NCBI GenBank assembly: GCA_948567375.1
Contig: OX419756.1
Coordinates: 28,224,333-28,288,332, forward strand
From: Lunularia cruciata
Taxonomy: Eukaryota; Streptophyta; Marchantiopsida; Lunulariales; Lunulariaceae
DNA length: 64,000 bases
Reading direction: 5' to 3'
Shown: one piece after another, positions 11,845-22,689 of the stretch
Layout of the letters: every line of letters starts with the position of its first letter
How positions within the stretch are numbered: position 1 is the first letter of the stretch
Translations under genes and position numbers: made by a program
The notes under the pieces: generated by a model
Databases searched by the model: none
What the model was told of the DNA's origin: nothing
Seen by the model: only the letters and a program-made list of their open reading frames with translations

Positions 11845-11930
11845 TTGTTACCTTTTTTGTCTCTCCCTTGTACGGCTCGATGGGGTCTTCCCATCCTTCA
11901 TTTTTCCTACGCGGTTACCTTTTTACTATT
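11845..11930 (+). mobile_element. 5'-truncated LINE tail
   Basis: TTTTTTGTCTCTCCCTTGTACGGCTCGATGGGG-type sequence followed by TCTTCCCATCC and a T-rich end matches the 3' end of the LINE at 22690-26460 and, inverted, that at 20735. Only about 85 bases are present, which is typical of 5'-truncated LINE insertions. Confidence 0.7.
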
Positions 11931-13626
11931 GTTAACTTTGAAACATGTCACTTTAATGTTCGTGATCTGATATCGTATAAAAAAACACTTGACTTACATC
12001 TAAATATAGACCTAAATATTTTTTGTTTGACATGCAAAGAATCAAGGTTGGAATGGGGATTAGAGATTAATTAGATAATTAAAAATAATGCAATTATTAT
12101 TAAGTGATCATGCACTGCCCAACTATATACTGAAAATAGGAACAGTTCATACAAAAGGGATGCATTAAATATTCCCTAAATCATATATTGCAGTAGGTAA
12201 GTTATAAGCTTGAAAGGGAACTAATGATCATTAATAAACCGTTTATATTAGAAAAAAATTATAATTTGATCTTGTTTCCTTTGAAATTTCATGAAATTCA
12301 CCATATGACTTTGTTTTGAGAAGTTCACAAAATCACTTTTTTTTGGGGTTCTTACAAGTGGAGATGCATGGCATAATTAGAGAGGCGCTTGTATATTGAG
12401 TTGAACACTGCATATTTGAAGTCATGGGTAAGGGCTATAAAATGAATGAATGTAAATATGCTTTATAAGCATATAAAACATATTATACATCTAATACTTG
12501 TATCGTATATATCTCCACCCAAATTGATGGGAGATAAAAAGAAAAATATACAATAATTGGTTGAAGTTTTCCAAACAATCATATTATGAAATTTCTCTTA
12601 TCATTATAAATTTAAATATTAAAAAAAAATACCATTCACTGAGAATGAGATCCACAATCCATTTAGGACACAACCGGACATGCATATAAAAAATGCAAGC
12701 AAAAAAGGAATCCCAAATAAAAGGTGATCTTGGAAATAAATAAGGTAAAAAATAGATGTATACCTTGAATAATCTATGTGCATAGCGAACACAAGCAACG
12801 TCCATCCATGTGAGACAGTAAGGGAGCCTTCAATAGCACATGCGAAGGAAAGGCAAACAAAGGAATTAATGTATAAGCTATAAATGCATAGCTTAAGCGG
12901 ATGATGGGTGGACCGGAACAAAATGTGACAGGAGTGGATAATATATCACACCATATCACATAATGTTTTAGGAGTAGAGACTATATATCAATCGCGAGAG
13001 TGATTTTTAAAACACGAATCACTAGAAGATCATGCTCGTAGATCTTTACGAGTATATGAAACCAATACTATTTATTCAAGACTAGATAGTATATCCCTAT
13101 CCTACTCTTTTATAGACTAGATAGAGCACATCAAATCATACTCCATAACAGCATGAATTTTCAAACACCCAACACTGGAAAATTATACTCTGTAATCACG
13201 AAAGTCCCCAAATTTGATTTTCCACATTGACTCGATGTGTACGCACAGACATGATCCATTTTTCACGACATTATTTAAGTGATCTGGAATAAAATCTGAT
13301 TGTACTCATGCATAACTCCAAATATTCCCACAGATGTGATCCATTTTTAAGCAATGTATCGGTCTATTCTCTGGAGCAGGAGCAGCCTTCCACACATTCA
13401 CTATGAAGCTTTCACATTGTCAATGTAAGTATCTATTCAAAATGCCTGATATTGTTCACCAGGGAATTCACCTACAATCAGTAAAGGAGACCACTCCCTA
13501 CATCTCTCTACATCTCTCCATATTTGTACACTCTGATGTTATCTACATATACCCACCACATAAAGTGGGTAAATTCATATCGGGACTTTCTCATCTATCA
13601 TTAGAGCCATTAGATTCCATAAAGTT
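11931..13626. other. Gene-free AT-rich region downstream of the TORNADO1-like gene
   Basis: No domain or element end was recognised. It is downstream (3') of the minus-strand gene ending at 13627 and must contain its 3' UTR and polyadenylation signals. Several short overlapping frames at 12584-12959 are AT-rich shadows without domains. Confidence 0.6.
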
Positions 13627-16600
13627 CTATATCTCTTCTACTTTGCGGTGACTCATGTATTTGGGAAAACAATCATCACAGATCCACACGACACATTCCC
13701 TTCTGTCTTCTGCGAATGATCTGTGAGGAACGAACAATCGAACTCTTCTCAATCTGAAATGCTCCATAAATGTCGGAGCCGTAAGATTAGAAAGCAACTC
13801 CTCCAACGCGAGCTTTGCCCTGCCTACCGCAAACGTTGGTTTCGCTCCCGGTTCTGAGGCTTTACCCTTTGTTGTACATACCCTGATTGTGGACTCAATC
13901 ATGGCGGACTTTCTGATCTCGTCAATTGCCGTGGTTGCAAGTTGAGTACCAGCACTGATCAGAGCAGGGACGAGGACACCGAATCCTGGAATGGCTGCTG
14001 CTCCCACGCTAGTAACCGCAGCTAAAACTACCAGTGACCACTTCAACCACTCTGCATGTCTCTTCGCCCACTCGTTCGTGCCAGAAATTCTGTATCCTTT
14101 CTGGTTTTCTACCTCGTGCAATTTGTGGTCGTCGAACCGTGCTTCACAGAGCAAATGTAAGGTACATGATTCTCCGATTGTCAGAAGCTTTCTTAAGTTA
14201 ATCCATTCTTGAGACCCACTCTTTGGTTTGAAGTACACAAACCTAGGAACACTGTTTAGCCTTTCCTCCAGGAATGTGACCTCCAACGTAGTAAGCTGGT
14301 CCCCAAGATGCTGCTGTTTCGATCGAACTCTCTTCAGTACCTCTTTCATATTTCTAAATTCTGTTTCCAAATCTCTTACCTTTGCATCCAGAATTTTGAT
14401 CATGGTATCATGCTGCATAACCTTCCGGTACAGTAGTTCTTGCACCCGATAGTCGTGACGGAAACCGCGGTCATAGGCCGAAGGACTCGGCATTGAGTTC
14501 ATCCGCTCGTATTGATGAATCGTTTCGCTCTTCGTGGGCAGTTCAAAGATCCCCAGAGCTGTACACAACCTTTCAGACAGTTCGGTGGCTTCTGTCATTT
14601 GGACAGCTGCTCGCTGGAGCTCCTTGGTTACACCATCAAGGTCCCCTCGACTCAACAAATCCGCTTTGCCCACACTTTGTCCTCTTACATGCCATTCAGT
14701 CAACTCGTTGCCTGGTTTCTCATCCGGAGAAACCAATTCCTTCTTCAAATCTTCCACGAGGACTGACACGTCTCTCTTAGTCATACTCTGGTGTCCGTCG
14801 GCCACACTCCAAGGTTGGATTACCGCTCTCTGGAACTGCACGCCAGGACAACATCTTCTACGTACTGCATCGAGCTTCTGGAAAAGAGCATCCGCAAAGT
14901 TTACCTGCTCCGCTCTCCTTTGGCTGGGATTAATCATGACCTCATGGCCCGGTTGCAAGGACGGCTTAACCATGATGTCCACTCGATCAGTCATTGCATT
15001 CTTCTCCTCAGCTTGGAATTCAACCAATATCTGCATCTGCAGGGCCTTGAATGCTACAAATGCAACGCCTGCACAAAAGTCATTGCCAATTCGTTGCCGA
15101 ATTTCTGTGTCTTGAGCCAATTCAACCTGGAAACCGGAAAATAAAGACTTCGGTAGAAGTGTTCTCTTTGCATCCACTGGTACCAGACTGAATCCCATGA
15201 CCCACTGGCTATCCTGACAATGCCTTTGATCAGTCCACCAAATGGGGAGAGATATATCTCTGGGAACAAGAGCCGGGATAAGTAGTTTGGTCTGGTCGAC
15301 ACGGAAACAAAGGCCCATACAGACAAGAATGGCAATGGTCTGTCTCACTTCGTATTCAGTGAGTTCCTGGTAATACTGCACCAAGTCGTGAATTGCAAGT
15401 GTGTGATCGCTATCAAGTCTCTTTTGAAAATGAACTTCCATTCCATTCTTCCACATCTCTTCAGGAAGTAGCAAGTGACCAACTACTCGTATACAGAACC
15501 ATTCGGGTTGGATCACCACCAAGTGAGAATTGGGCAATCCACCTTGTTCTAAAACAGCCTTTGGGAAATGAATCAGAGCTCCAACCTGGTGGAGGTAATT
15601 GATAGCAGCAACCAGTGTCTCCTCGGGCACCAAATGATACTGCTTCCGGATGGTGTCCCAACTCACTACCGGGAACAACCTATGTTCTTCTGCCCAAATC
15701 TGGAAGTTGATCTGCAAATCTTGACAAATCTTTGGAACTTCTTTGTATCTGAGCATTTCGTTTGTCTTGAATAGTAACATTTGCTTGAAACGCTTTGCTT
15801 TCTTTGGAGATCGGACATCAAAACAAGACAAATCCATCTGGAAATCAATTTCAAGGAAGTCCTCAAACTCTTCCCTGAATTGCATTAGCCACAAATTCCA
15901 TTCACGAACTCTGTCACAAGGCTTATTTTCAAACCGATTGAGCACGATGATGACTTGTCTTTTCGCTCCTGCCAGAGATCGGAAAGAACTTGCAGAGATA
16001 AATCGCAACCAGTACCGCAAATCTTCGTATGCTTCATCCTGCATACTATTGCTCTTAGCATTGGCTCTACAAACAATAACAAAAAGTGTGGCATATGCGT
16101 CGTTGTAGGCCAAGTCTGGGAAAAAGGTTCCATGTAGAATATGATACTCCTGTTGACCTGCAAGGTCCCACAACACAAGTGTAAAATCTTCGTCTGAGAT
16201 TTGCCTGACCTCTATGCCCCGAGTCTGTTGCTTGTTTCGTGCAGGCGACAAACATGAGACCCCAGGAATCAAAAAGGGGAGATGTCTGTCATGAGTTAAC
16301 GATTTTCTCAAAGTGGTTTTCCCAACGGATGGTTCTCCGCACAGGAAAAGACGTCCTTGCGAGGCAGGCACCTTAGCTCCACTTAATCTTCGGCGATCTG
16401 CAACCTGTCTACAATTCCGCTCCCAAAATCCTCTCCAGTTCTCCTCCCATGGATTTCCCCGAGGCCATTCAATACTCAACTCGACTGTCAGAAAGGCATT
16501 AATCTGATAGGAACGTACGAGCTCCTCCGCAGCTTCTTCGGTTACCATGCAATCAAAAATGAGGATTAGCAGTTTTGGTAGTTGACTGAGGCTCGGCATA

Positions 16601-17811
16601 AGTTCACAAATGTCTGATTTGAAAGGGCAATACGACCAAAAACCAAGAACCTCAAGGTCGGGAGAGTGCCCGGATGCGAGGGCTTTTGCGAGTATGGGAT
16701 AGAAATAGGGGAGGTGTAAATCAGTCAAGAGTGGAAAGCGGTCATCCATCAACGCTTCCGCAAACGTTGCCATGTGCTCCTCAGCAACGAACTCTAACTC
16801 TCCCAAATGCAAGGATTTCAAAGCCCTTAAATTCCATGATAACGAAGTGCTCAGTATGCCTCCATGAAATCCATCCAAACGTAGCATTTCAACATTCGAC
16901 ACAAACGATGAACCAAATGCTTCTCCTAACTGTAGATCTGAGTTCAGTTCTGTATCCTCCTTACTTCGCAATCTGCTCATTCGGAGGGTTTTCAGCTGTG
17001 GAATAGAACCTTCTTGAACAGCGGTTGCTAGACGTCCCAGTCCATCCCACGCCCAGCTCCAGCACAGGTCCAGTGTTTGGAGTTTCCCAACCAAGCCTGA
17101 TCTCAATCCTTCCGCAATACACAGGAGTTGTTGCCTTCCCAGACGCCTATCTCCTCTTAATGTCAATTCTTCCAGGTTCTCAAGATAACCGGTTTGCATA
17201 GCAACCTGAAATGCTTCCACGAAACTATAAAGAGGTTCCTGATTACCATGAAGCCGAATAACTTTTACAGAATTCAATTGACCCTGCCAAACAAGACACT
17301 GCAGCAAAGCTTCCATGCTTCTATCCTCCAATACATTCCCTTCCAGCTCCAAAATTTTTAACCCTTTTAGGTGTCCTGTGTCAACAGCTGCTACGATCGG
17401 CTGGAGAGCTAGAGGCTGCTCAAGCTCAACTGCATCCGAGCTCCTGAGACTTAGAAATTCCAAGTTAGGTAAGTTCCCTAACGCAATCCCTTCTAACATG
17501 CACCAACAGTCACCACAACCCTCCCAATGGCGTCCGATATCCGCATGATGAGATAGTTTTAGCGTTTTGAGGTTCATGAACGGTCGAATCGTCACGATCC
17601 TCCGCAGTAATCTTCCTCGATCGTCATCGAGCTCCTTTATTTCCAGACACTCTTCTACCTCGAGCGCCTTAGACAAGTCATCTACCAAGTGATCATCGAC
17701 GCAAAATTCACGATCCCTCTTCAAGCTAGCGACTACAGTTTCGAACTCTCTCAAGAATGTGCCATATGAAGTTTCTGGACGAACTTTACAGCCCTTCCCG
17801 ACTGCATCCAT
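13627..17811 (-). CDS. TORNADO1-like LRR-Roc-COR protein
   Basis: A single open frame of 1,394 residues, close to the roughly 1,380 residues of Arabidopsis TORNADO1, with no intron needed. Residues about 60-450 hold irregular leucine-rich repeats of the longer type (LKTLKLS, LEFLSLRS, LKILELEGN). A Ras-of-complex GTPase follows: P-loop GEPSVGKT at about 490, switch motif WDLAGQ at about 548 and LNRFE near 624, where GTPases have NKxD. A COR-like region with WDTIRKQYH and NYLHQVGALIHF lies near 700-800. A heptad-like segment at about 1125-1190 is probably a coiled coil. A hydrophobic stretch at about 1252-1293, rich in Ala, Val and Gly, could touch a membrane. There is no kinase domain, unlike animal LRRK proteins. 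In Arabidopsis, TORNADO1 acts in leaf patterning and auxin-related growth; I infer only family membership. The start chosen is the first Met of the frame. The GC content is visibly higher than in the flanks. Confidence 0.85.
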   Translation of the reverse strand: MDAVGKGCKVRPETSYGTFLREFETVVASLKRDREFCVDDHLVDDLSKALEVEECLEIKELDDDRGRLLRRIVTIRPFMNLKTLKLSHHADIGRHWEGCGDCWCMLEGIALGNLPNLEFLSLRSSDAVELEQPLALQPIVAAVDTGHLKGLKILELEGNVLEDRSMEALLQCLVWQGQLNSVKVIRLHGNQEPLYSFVEAFQVAMQTGYLENLEELTLRGDRRLGRQQLLCIAEGLRSGLVGKLQTLDLCWSWAWDGLGRLATAVQEGSIPQLKTLRMSRLRSKEDTELNSDLQLGEAFGSSFVSNVEMLRLDGFHGGILSTSLSWNLRALKSLHLGELEFVAEEHMATFAEALMDDRFPLLTDLHLPYFYPILAKALASGHSPDLEVLGFWSYCPFKSDICELMPSLSQLPKLLILIFDCMVTEEAAEELVRSYQINAFLTVELSIEWPRGNPWEENWRGFWERNCRQVADRRRLSGAKVPASQGRLFLCGEPSVGKTTLRKSLTHDRHLPFLIPGVSCLSPARNKQQTRGIEVRQISDEDFTLVLWDLAGQQEYHILHGTFFPDLAYNDAYATLFVIVCRANAKSNSMQDEAYEDLRYWLRFISASSFRSLAGAKRQVIIVLNRFENKPCDRVREWNLWLMQFREEFEDFLEIDFQMDLSCFDVRSPKKAKRFKQMLLFKTNEMLRYKEVPKICQDLQINFQIWAEEHRLFPVVSWDTIRKQYHLVPEETLVAAINYLHQVGALIHFPKAVLEQGGLPNSHLVVIQPEWFCIRVVGHLLLPEEMWKNGMEVHFQKRLDSDHTLAIHDLVQYYQELTEYEVRQTIAILVCMGLCFRVDQTKLLIPALVPRDISLPIWWTDQRHCQDSQWVMGFSLVPVDAKRTLLPKSLFSGFQVELAQDTEIRQRIGNDFCAGVAFVAFKALQMQILVEFQAEEKNAMTDRVDIMVKPSLQPGHEVMINPSQRRAEQVNFADALFQKLDAVRRRCCPGVQFQRAVIQPWSVADGHQSMTKRDVSVLVEDLKKELVSPDEKPGNELTEWHVRGQSVGKADLLSRGDLDGVTKELQRAAVQMTEATELSERLCTALGIFELPTKSETIHQYERMNSMPSPSAYDRGFRHDYRVQELLYRKVMQHDTMIKILDAKVRDLETEFRNMKEVLKRVRSKQQHLGDQLTTLEVTFLEERLNSVPRFVYFKPKSGSQEWINLRKLLTIGESCTLHLLCEARFDDHKLHEVENQKGYRISGTNEWAKRHAEWLKWSLVVLAAVTSVGAAAIPGFGVLVPALISAGTQLATTAIDEIRKSAMIESTIRVCTTKGKASEPGAKPTFAVGRAKLALEELLSNLTAPTFMEHFRLRRVRLFVPHRSFAEDRRECVVWICDDCFPKYMSHRKVEEI

Positions 17812-18460
17812 CTTAGTACTTGAGAGGAGAGAGAAACTATGTCATGGGGTTCTGTTCAGTGTCGAAGGAGTTGAAAGCAAGGCTCACTTGTTTCAGTGCT
17901 GTGCAGAACAACCCAGGCCATCAGGCTTTCTGTGGAAAAGATAAAACAGACCAGTAGGTGTGAATGGAAAATTTGAGCTGAAACGAGGGCTGTAGAATCA
18001 GGTGACGAGGATCTTAAAACAATCCAGGAACTGAATTACGAGTGTTATGCGTAGTGCCGCTGTGCTGTCTGCACTGTCAGTCAGCTAACCAAACATCTCT
18101 ACTCACGTTTCGACCGATTGTGTACCGTACTGTACTGTAGAAAACTGTTTGGCTTCGTACTTTCAGTGGACTCAATAATTCGGACAGACACGATGGTTAG
18201 ACACAGTCAATTCAATTAGCTCTCGACTTGATATGCTCGATAGGGTCAAACGAGTGTGGTTTCAATTGACTGACTGTGACTGCCATCCTGACTTTCTCGC
18301 TCATAGAAGATATTCCTGCCACAAAGTGAAGCTGGATCCCCATGGGCAACTTTCTACGTTTTCCGGCAGCGTTGGGCATGGTCCGTTGCTAAACAAACTT
18401 GTCGGCAGCCGACAGTGCAGAAATGTTTACGTCCGACAAACGTAAAACTCGAGTTGTGCT
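17812..18460. promoter_or_regulatory. Upstream region of the TORNADO1-like gene
   Basis: This stretch is less AT-rich than the DNA beyond 18460 and carries the 5' leader and probable promoter. Just above the ATG the transcribed strand has a CT-rich run (TTTCTCTCTCCTCTC, about 17824-17838), common in plant leaders. Around 18122-18138 there is a repeated GTACTGTA/GTACCGTA motif. No certain TATA box could be assigned. A 70-codon frame at 18233-18445 has no domain. Confidence 0.45.
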
Positions 18461-20734
18461 TAATTAGACATGGCTAGAACAATGGGATAAGACTATTTGT
18501 TATGATTTACATTTTATTTTGTTCTATTTTGAAAGATAACCCTGCAGATAAGTTGCATAGCTTTGGATGCACGGGTAAGATGAATACCGATAAAACTATT
18601 TATTCTAGAAATGAAAAAGAAAGTAAAGGGTCCATACAATTCAACATACACCTTTCAATCTTAATGCTTCAATAGAAGCATAAGCTTGGGAATCTGAATG
18701 GATTAGATTCTTATATTTTAATATATACACTCATAAATTTGTAAATGTGAAAATATGCAATTCATATGATAGTATTACATTGACCGTGTATATCTCATCT
18801 ATCAGATTATGCTTCACATGTACACGTGAAGTACCCTACCAATATGTTTTCATAATTAGAATTGCATACTTTAAAACAATTTGCTTTATGAGGTGATAAT
18901 AAGGAATGTCACCAATGTTACATATCTAGATTAATGTAATTAAATGGCACTAAGTCCAAATTGAGCGTCTTTATACTTAGACTTTCTCTTGACATCCAGG
19001 CATATTCTACTCGAATAACTCCAATTTTAAGTAAGATTAGTATAAGGGATATATATATATATATATATATATCATTATACAGAAATTCAAGAACTCGTTA
19101 GTTTTCATCCTTGCGTTTGATTACAATGAGTTGCCCCTACGAATATCTTACCAATCATGACAACAAAGACAACTTGATATTGTTCCATTTTTATGTGTGA
19201 AAACCTATAATCAGCGTAATATTAATATTATTGGCCAAATTAATAGAACTTGAGCTTAGTTTTACAAAGAGAGAAAAGGTATATTTACCAAGATGAACAT
19301 TAAAATATATTATTATTACATAATTTTATAAAGGTTTAGTTTATAAATATCAGAACTCCAAATAAGAAATATTCATTTATGCACAACCATAGAAGTGAAG
19401 TAAATATGGAAGGTTTAATACTATCATTTTATATACATCAATTAAAAAACTAAAAGATACAGTAAAAAAATAGAAATAATAAATCACATAGTTATTAAAA
19501 CACAGACTTAACTAGTATTTTTATTACAAGTATTCCTATGTTCCGATAAAAATTTCAGACATAGGTATATATTAAAATATAATAAGTGGAAATGAAATAG
19601 TATACCGCCTTATATTGAGAAATATATATGAGTGGTAAAAATAAAGGATAAATATAAAACCTGAAGTGTCTGGTATCATGACTATGACTGATACTATTCT
19701 TTTTTGAAGTGCAAAAATACTAAGAAATTTAGTAATTTATTTTAGGGAAAAGGATTGGATAACAGAATAATTTTTTATGCATATAAATGACAAATCAAAC
19801 TTCTACCTTCCTCGTTCGAAGATCTTCCACTCCTTGGCCTTTAAATATGACAACGTATTTAAATCTAGAGAAACTTGACATTAATAAGAAGGTAATATTA
19901 TTTAATAAAATTATGAAGAAAGTTCATAGAACAAGATATGATAAAAGAATTAATATTGAGAATACGGTTTGATTATACTTAACAGAGTTAATGTATGAAT
20001 ACACACATGATTCAAATGTAATATATAAAAATGAATTTTATTAATAATTATCAGATTTTTAGTTGATAATTAACCATTTTGATATACACCATATTGTAGA
20101 CTTTTCTATATAAAAGAAAATAAAGAGAGCATTTTCTAAAAAAAATTATCATACTTCATTATTGTATACAATATTAATTATAAATAAAACATAATATCAT
20201 ATAGAACTATCTCTATATGTAAAGTTAGAGGATCTTATCTTGATATATTAATTATATGTTAAAGAATTAACCATGTGTACTTTGGTATTACTTTTGAAGT
20301 AGCTTATGAAATTCAAGTATATTAAGTCTTTGTGCCATGATCTTTTAAACACAACACCAGGCCTGAAATTATATTTACTTGCATGACCTACTTTCTACAT
20401 AACACTTTCCTTTTGACATTCCTCTAGTGAGAAATATATTTGATACTTGATCAAAAATACTTCTCCTTTCGTACATTTGAATTATGAATTATGAAAACTA
20501 AGAACTCGATACATCGGGAAATAAAACTATAGTGCATATACGTGATACAATTAATGTTGGATGTATATGAACGGAGCATGTAAACTAAACAGGAAGGAAA
20601 GAAAATATGAATAAATATAAATCCTCGCTCCTGAATTAAATGTCAAAGTTAAAATCGAAACATTCTACTTGTTGAGAAAAGAATGCATATAAGATTCCAA
20701 TTGTATGAACTGAGGGAAAGATGAAAAACACAAA
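18461..20734. other. Very AT-rich gene-free region
   Basis: Long runs of A and T with frequent stops in every frame. An (AT) run of about 24 bases lies at 19050-19073. No element ends, domains or RNA genes were recognised. Confidence 0.65.
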
Positions 20735-21535
20735 AAAAAACAAAAAGGCGACCGTGCAGGAAAAACAAAGAATGGGAAGACCCCATCAAGCCATACAAGG
20801 GAGAGACAAACAAGGTAACATGGGGCTAAGCCCCAACAAAGTCTATATGAGAAATCTGTCCTACCACACCTAAGATATCCAAGCTATGCAAGTCGTACGG
20901 TCTACACACAACTGGAGCATCCAAAGAAACATCACCTGATGTGATTGCTCTCCTATGGATTGCACCAGCTACTGCACTCTATAGAGCATTAGACACACGC
21001 TGTCTAAAATATGCTACAAAGTATGAGAGTGAGAGTGGTACCCCGGACACCTAACATGATAAGCTCTCGCACACCCCCTGACAAATGTGTCAAATTTCAT
21101 GTCCATCGCTCCATATAACTCCAAGGCTAGAGGAACAAAGAGGTGATCTCGTGCATGCTCCTATACTTGGAGACCTTGCGACCTTCTGCTGCACTCGCCG
21201 CCCATCCAAGGGGATGGGTAATCAATCCCTCCGATACTGTATCCCACATAGGGTCTGCAACCACGACATCCACTACAGTCACCTGATCATCTCGGACCAA
21301 GTATAAGTCTGCCTTGACACATGTCATCTGCAAAGCACACAAATGCTCCCTCCAAGCCAAGTATCCACTCTCTCGTACCATAGCAAACACTATGTCCTAA
21401 TGGCATCATGGGTAGCTATCCTCTGTCCTCCAAAAGAACACCGTGTCATGTGGACCGCTACTACATCTAGTGTAGAACCACACTCACAAACACTAGGGAA
21501 ACCTTTCACATTTGTTGCGCACACGTGATTATCAA
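20735..21535 (-). mobile_element. LINE 3' portion, copy in minus orientation
   Basis: On the minus strand, 21390-21060 reads as the end of a plant LINE ORF2: WREHLCAL, then VRDDQVTVVDVVVADP, then GCAR and the C-terminal HVRCPGYHSHSHTL. The 3' end (20820-20735) carries GGGGCTTAGCCCC-type and GATGGGGTCTTCCCATTC sequence and a T-rich tail also found in the other LINE copies. The 5' end is lost near 21535. The same LINE lies in plus orientation at 22690-26460. Confidence 0.75.
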
Positions 21536-22434
21536 TAATAAATAATGAATAAAGATGGTGCAAGTAGAAGGGAATTGTAGATTAAACTTTCTATATTAAA
21601 ACTTCCATTGCTTCAAATAAGCTTCAAGGACCAGGTAACTAGGAGACAATAAATAACGATGTCATAGACTCTTCCCAGTACTAGTTGTGCATCAATTGTT
21701 TTATTATTTTTATAATAACATCTATCATGTGCAACTTTCCACCTTCTAAAGTACTATGACACTTCAAACGGGTTATGTCATAGTTATTCCTTGTGTGTAG
21801 TCATAGTATCTTCCTTCAACACATGAAATCATGTATGCATAACAATAATGCAAATTGTATATGCCACCTGGACGTAATCATCATATCAAGAGTGAAATCA
21901 TAATTTAAAAACTTTTCTAAGTATGTAAAACTAATTTTTGGTTAGAAGTTTGAGACGAATCACCACGGAGGATTATCTTCTAACCCTATATTTTACTATT
22001 AACAAATTTTGGGTCAAGAGATATACAATCATAGATGATAAAAAAATTTGTAGAAGTGTAACAGGTCGGGCTAACTATAATAACGTGAAGCAGTAATTTG
22101 ATTTGATGATATCAGTAGACTATTAGGGAAGTCATAACGAGAGCATTAACATATTTATAAATGCTAGCAAAAGTTTTATTATTATATAATATGTGTTTAT
22201 ATTTACAAAATTCAACTCATATGATTCAGAAAAGTAAAGATTTTGTAAAGGCATTTATTGGTGATACGGAAAGACGAGTTAGACACATTTGGATACTACC
22301 GTTACAAGTATTCTAGACGAGATAATATTGAAACATTATATTTGTTCATGCCAAAATCTCACAACTTAGTGGTGATAAAAATATAATAATAAGTGTGTTT
22401 AACACCATGTAAAGACACAATAGAAAAAAAGCTA
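21536..22434. other. Gene-free AT-rich region
   Basis: No coding or element signature was seen between the two LINE copies. Confidence 0.6.
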
Positions 22435-22515
22435 CTACAAAGAACACATAAGGATAAGAAGACCCATCAAGGGATAGACAAAACAGGTAAAATGGGGCTA
22501 AGCCTCATTTTTGGC
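22435..22515 (-). mobile_element. Short LINE tail, minus orientation
   Basis: The complement carries the LINE 3'-end block (GAGGCTTAGCCCCATTTTACC, TTGATGGGTCTTC) seen at 20760-20840. It is only about 80 bases long, so it is another severely 5'-truncated insertion. Confidence 0.65.
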
Positions 22516-22594
22516 ACCGTGTAAAGACACAATGAGAACATTTGTAAATTTCAGTTAAATTTGTTTTTTTAATTTTAAATTAAATACAAATATT

Positions 22595-22652
22595 TGTAAA
22601 TTTCAGATTTTGCTTGCATATTTGTATATGCAAGCAAAATCTGAAATTTACA
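22595..22652. repeat. Perfect hairpin: 27-bp arms, 4-base loop
   Basis: TGTAAATTTCAGATTTTGC... (from 22595) is followed after the loop TTGT (22622-22625) by its exact complement, ending at 22652. A partial copy of the arm (TTGTAAATTTCAG) also occurs at 22533-22547 and near 23027. No known element or small-RNA gene could be assigned. Confidence 0.85.
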
Positions 22653-22689
22653 TCTGAAATGATACAACAACCAGACTGAAGAGCTCAGG

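Noticed and set aside
13991..17548. Plus-strand frames inside the TORNADO1-like gene, up to 193 codons
   Set aside because: They are antisense shadows of the long minus-strand ORF.
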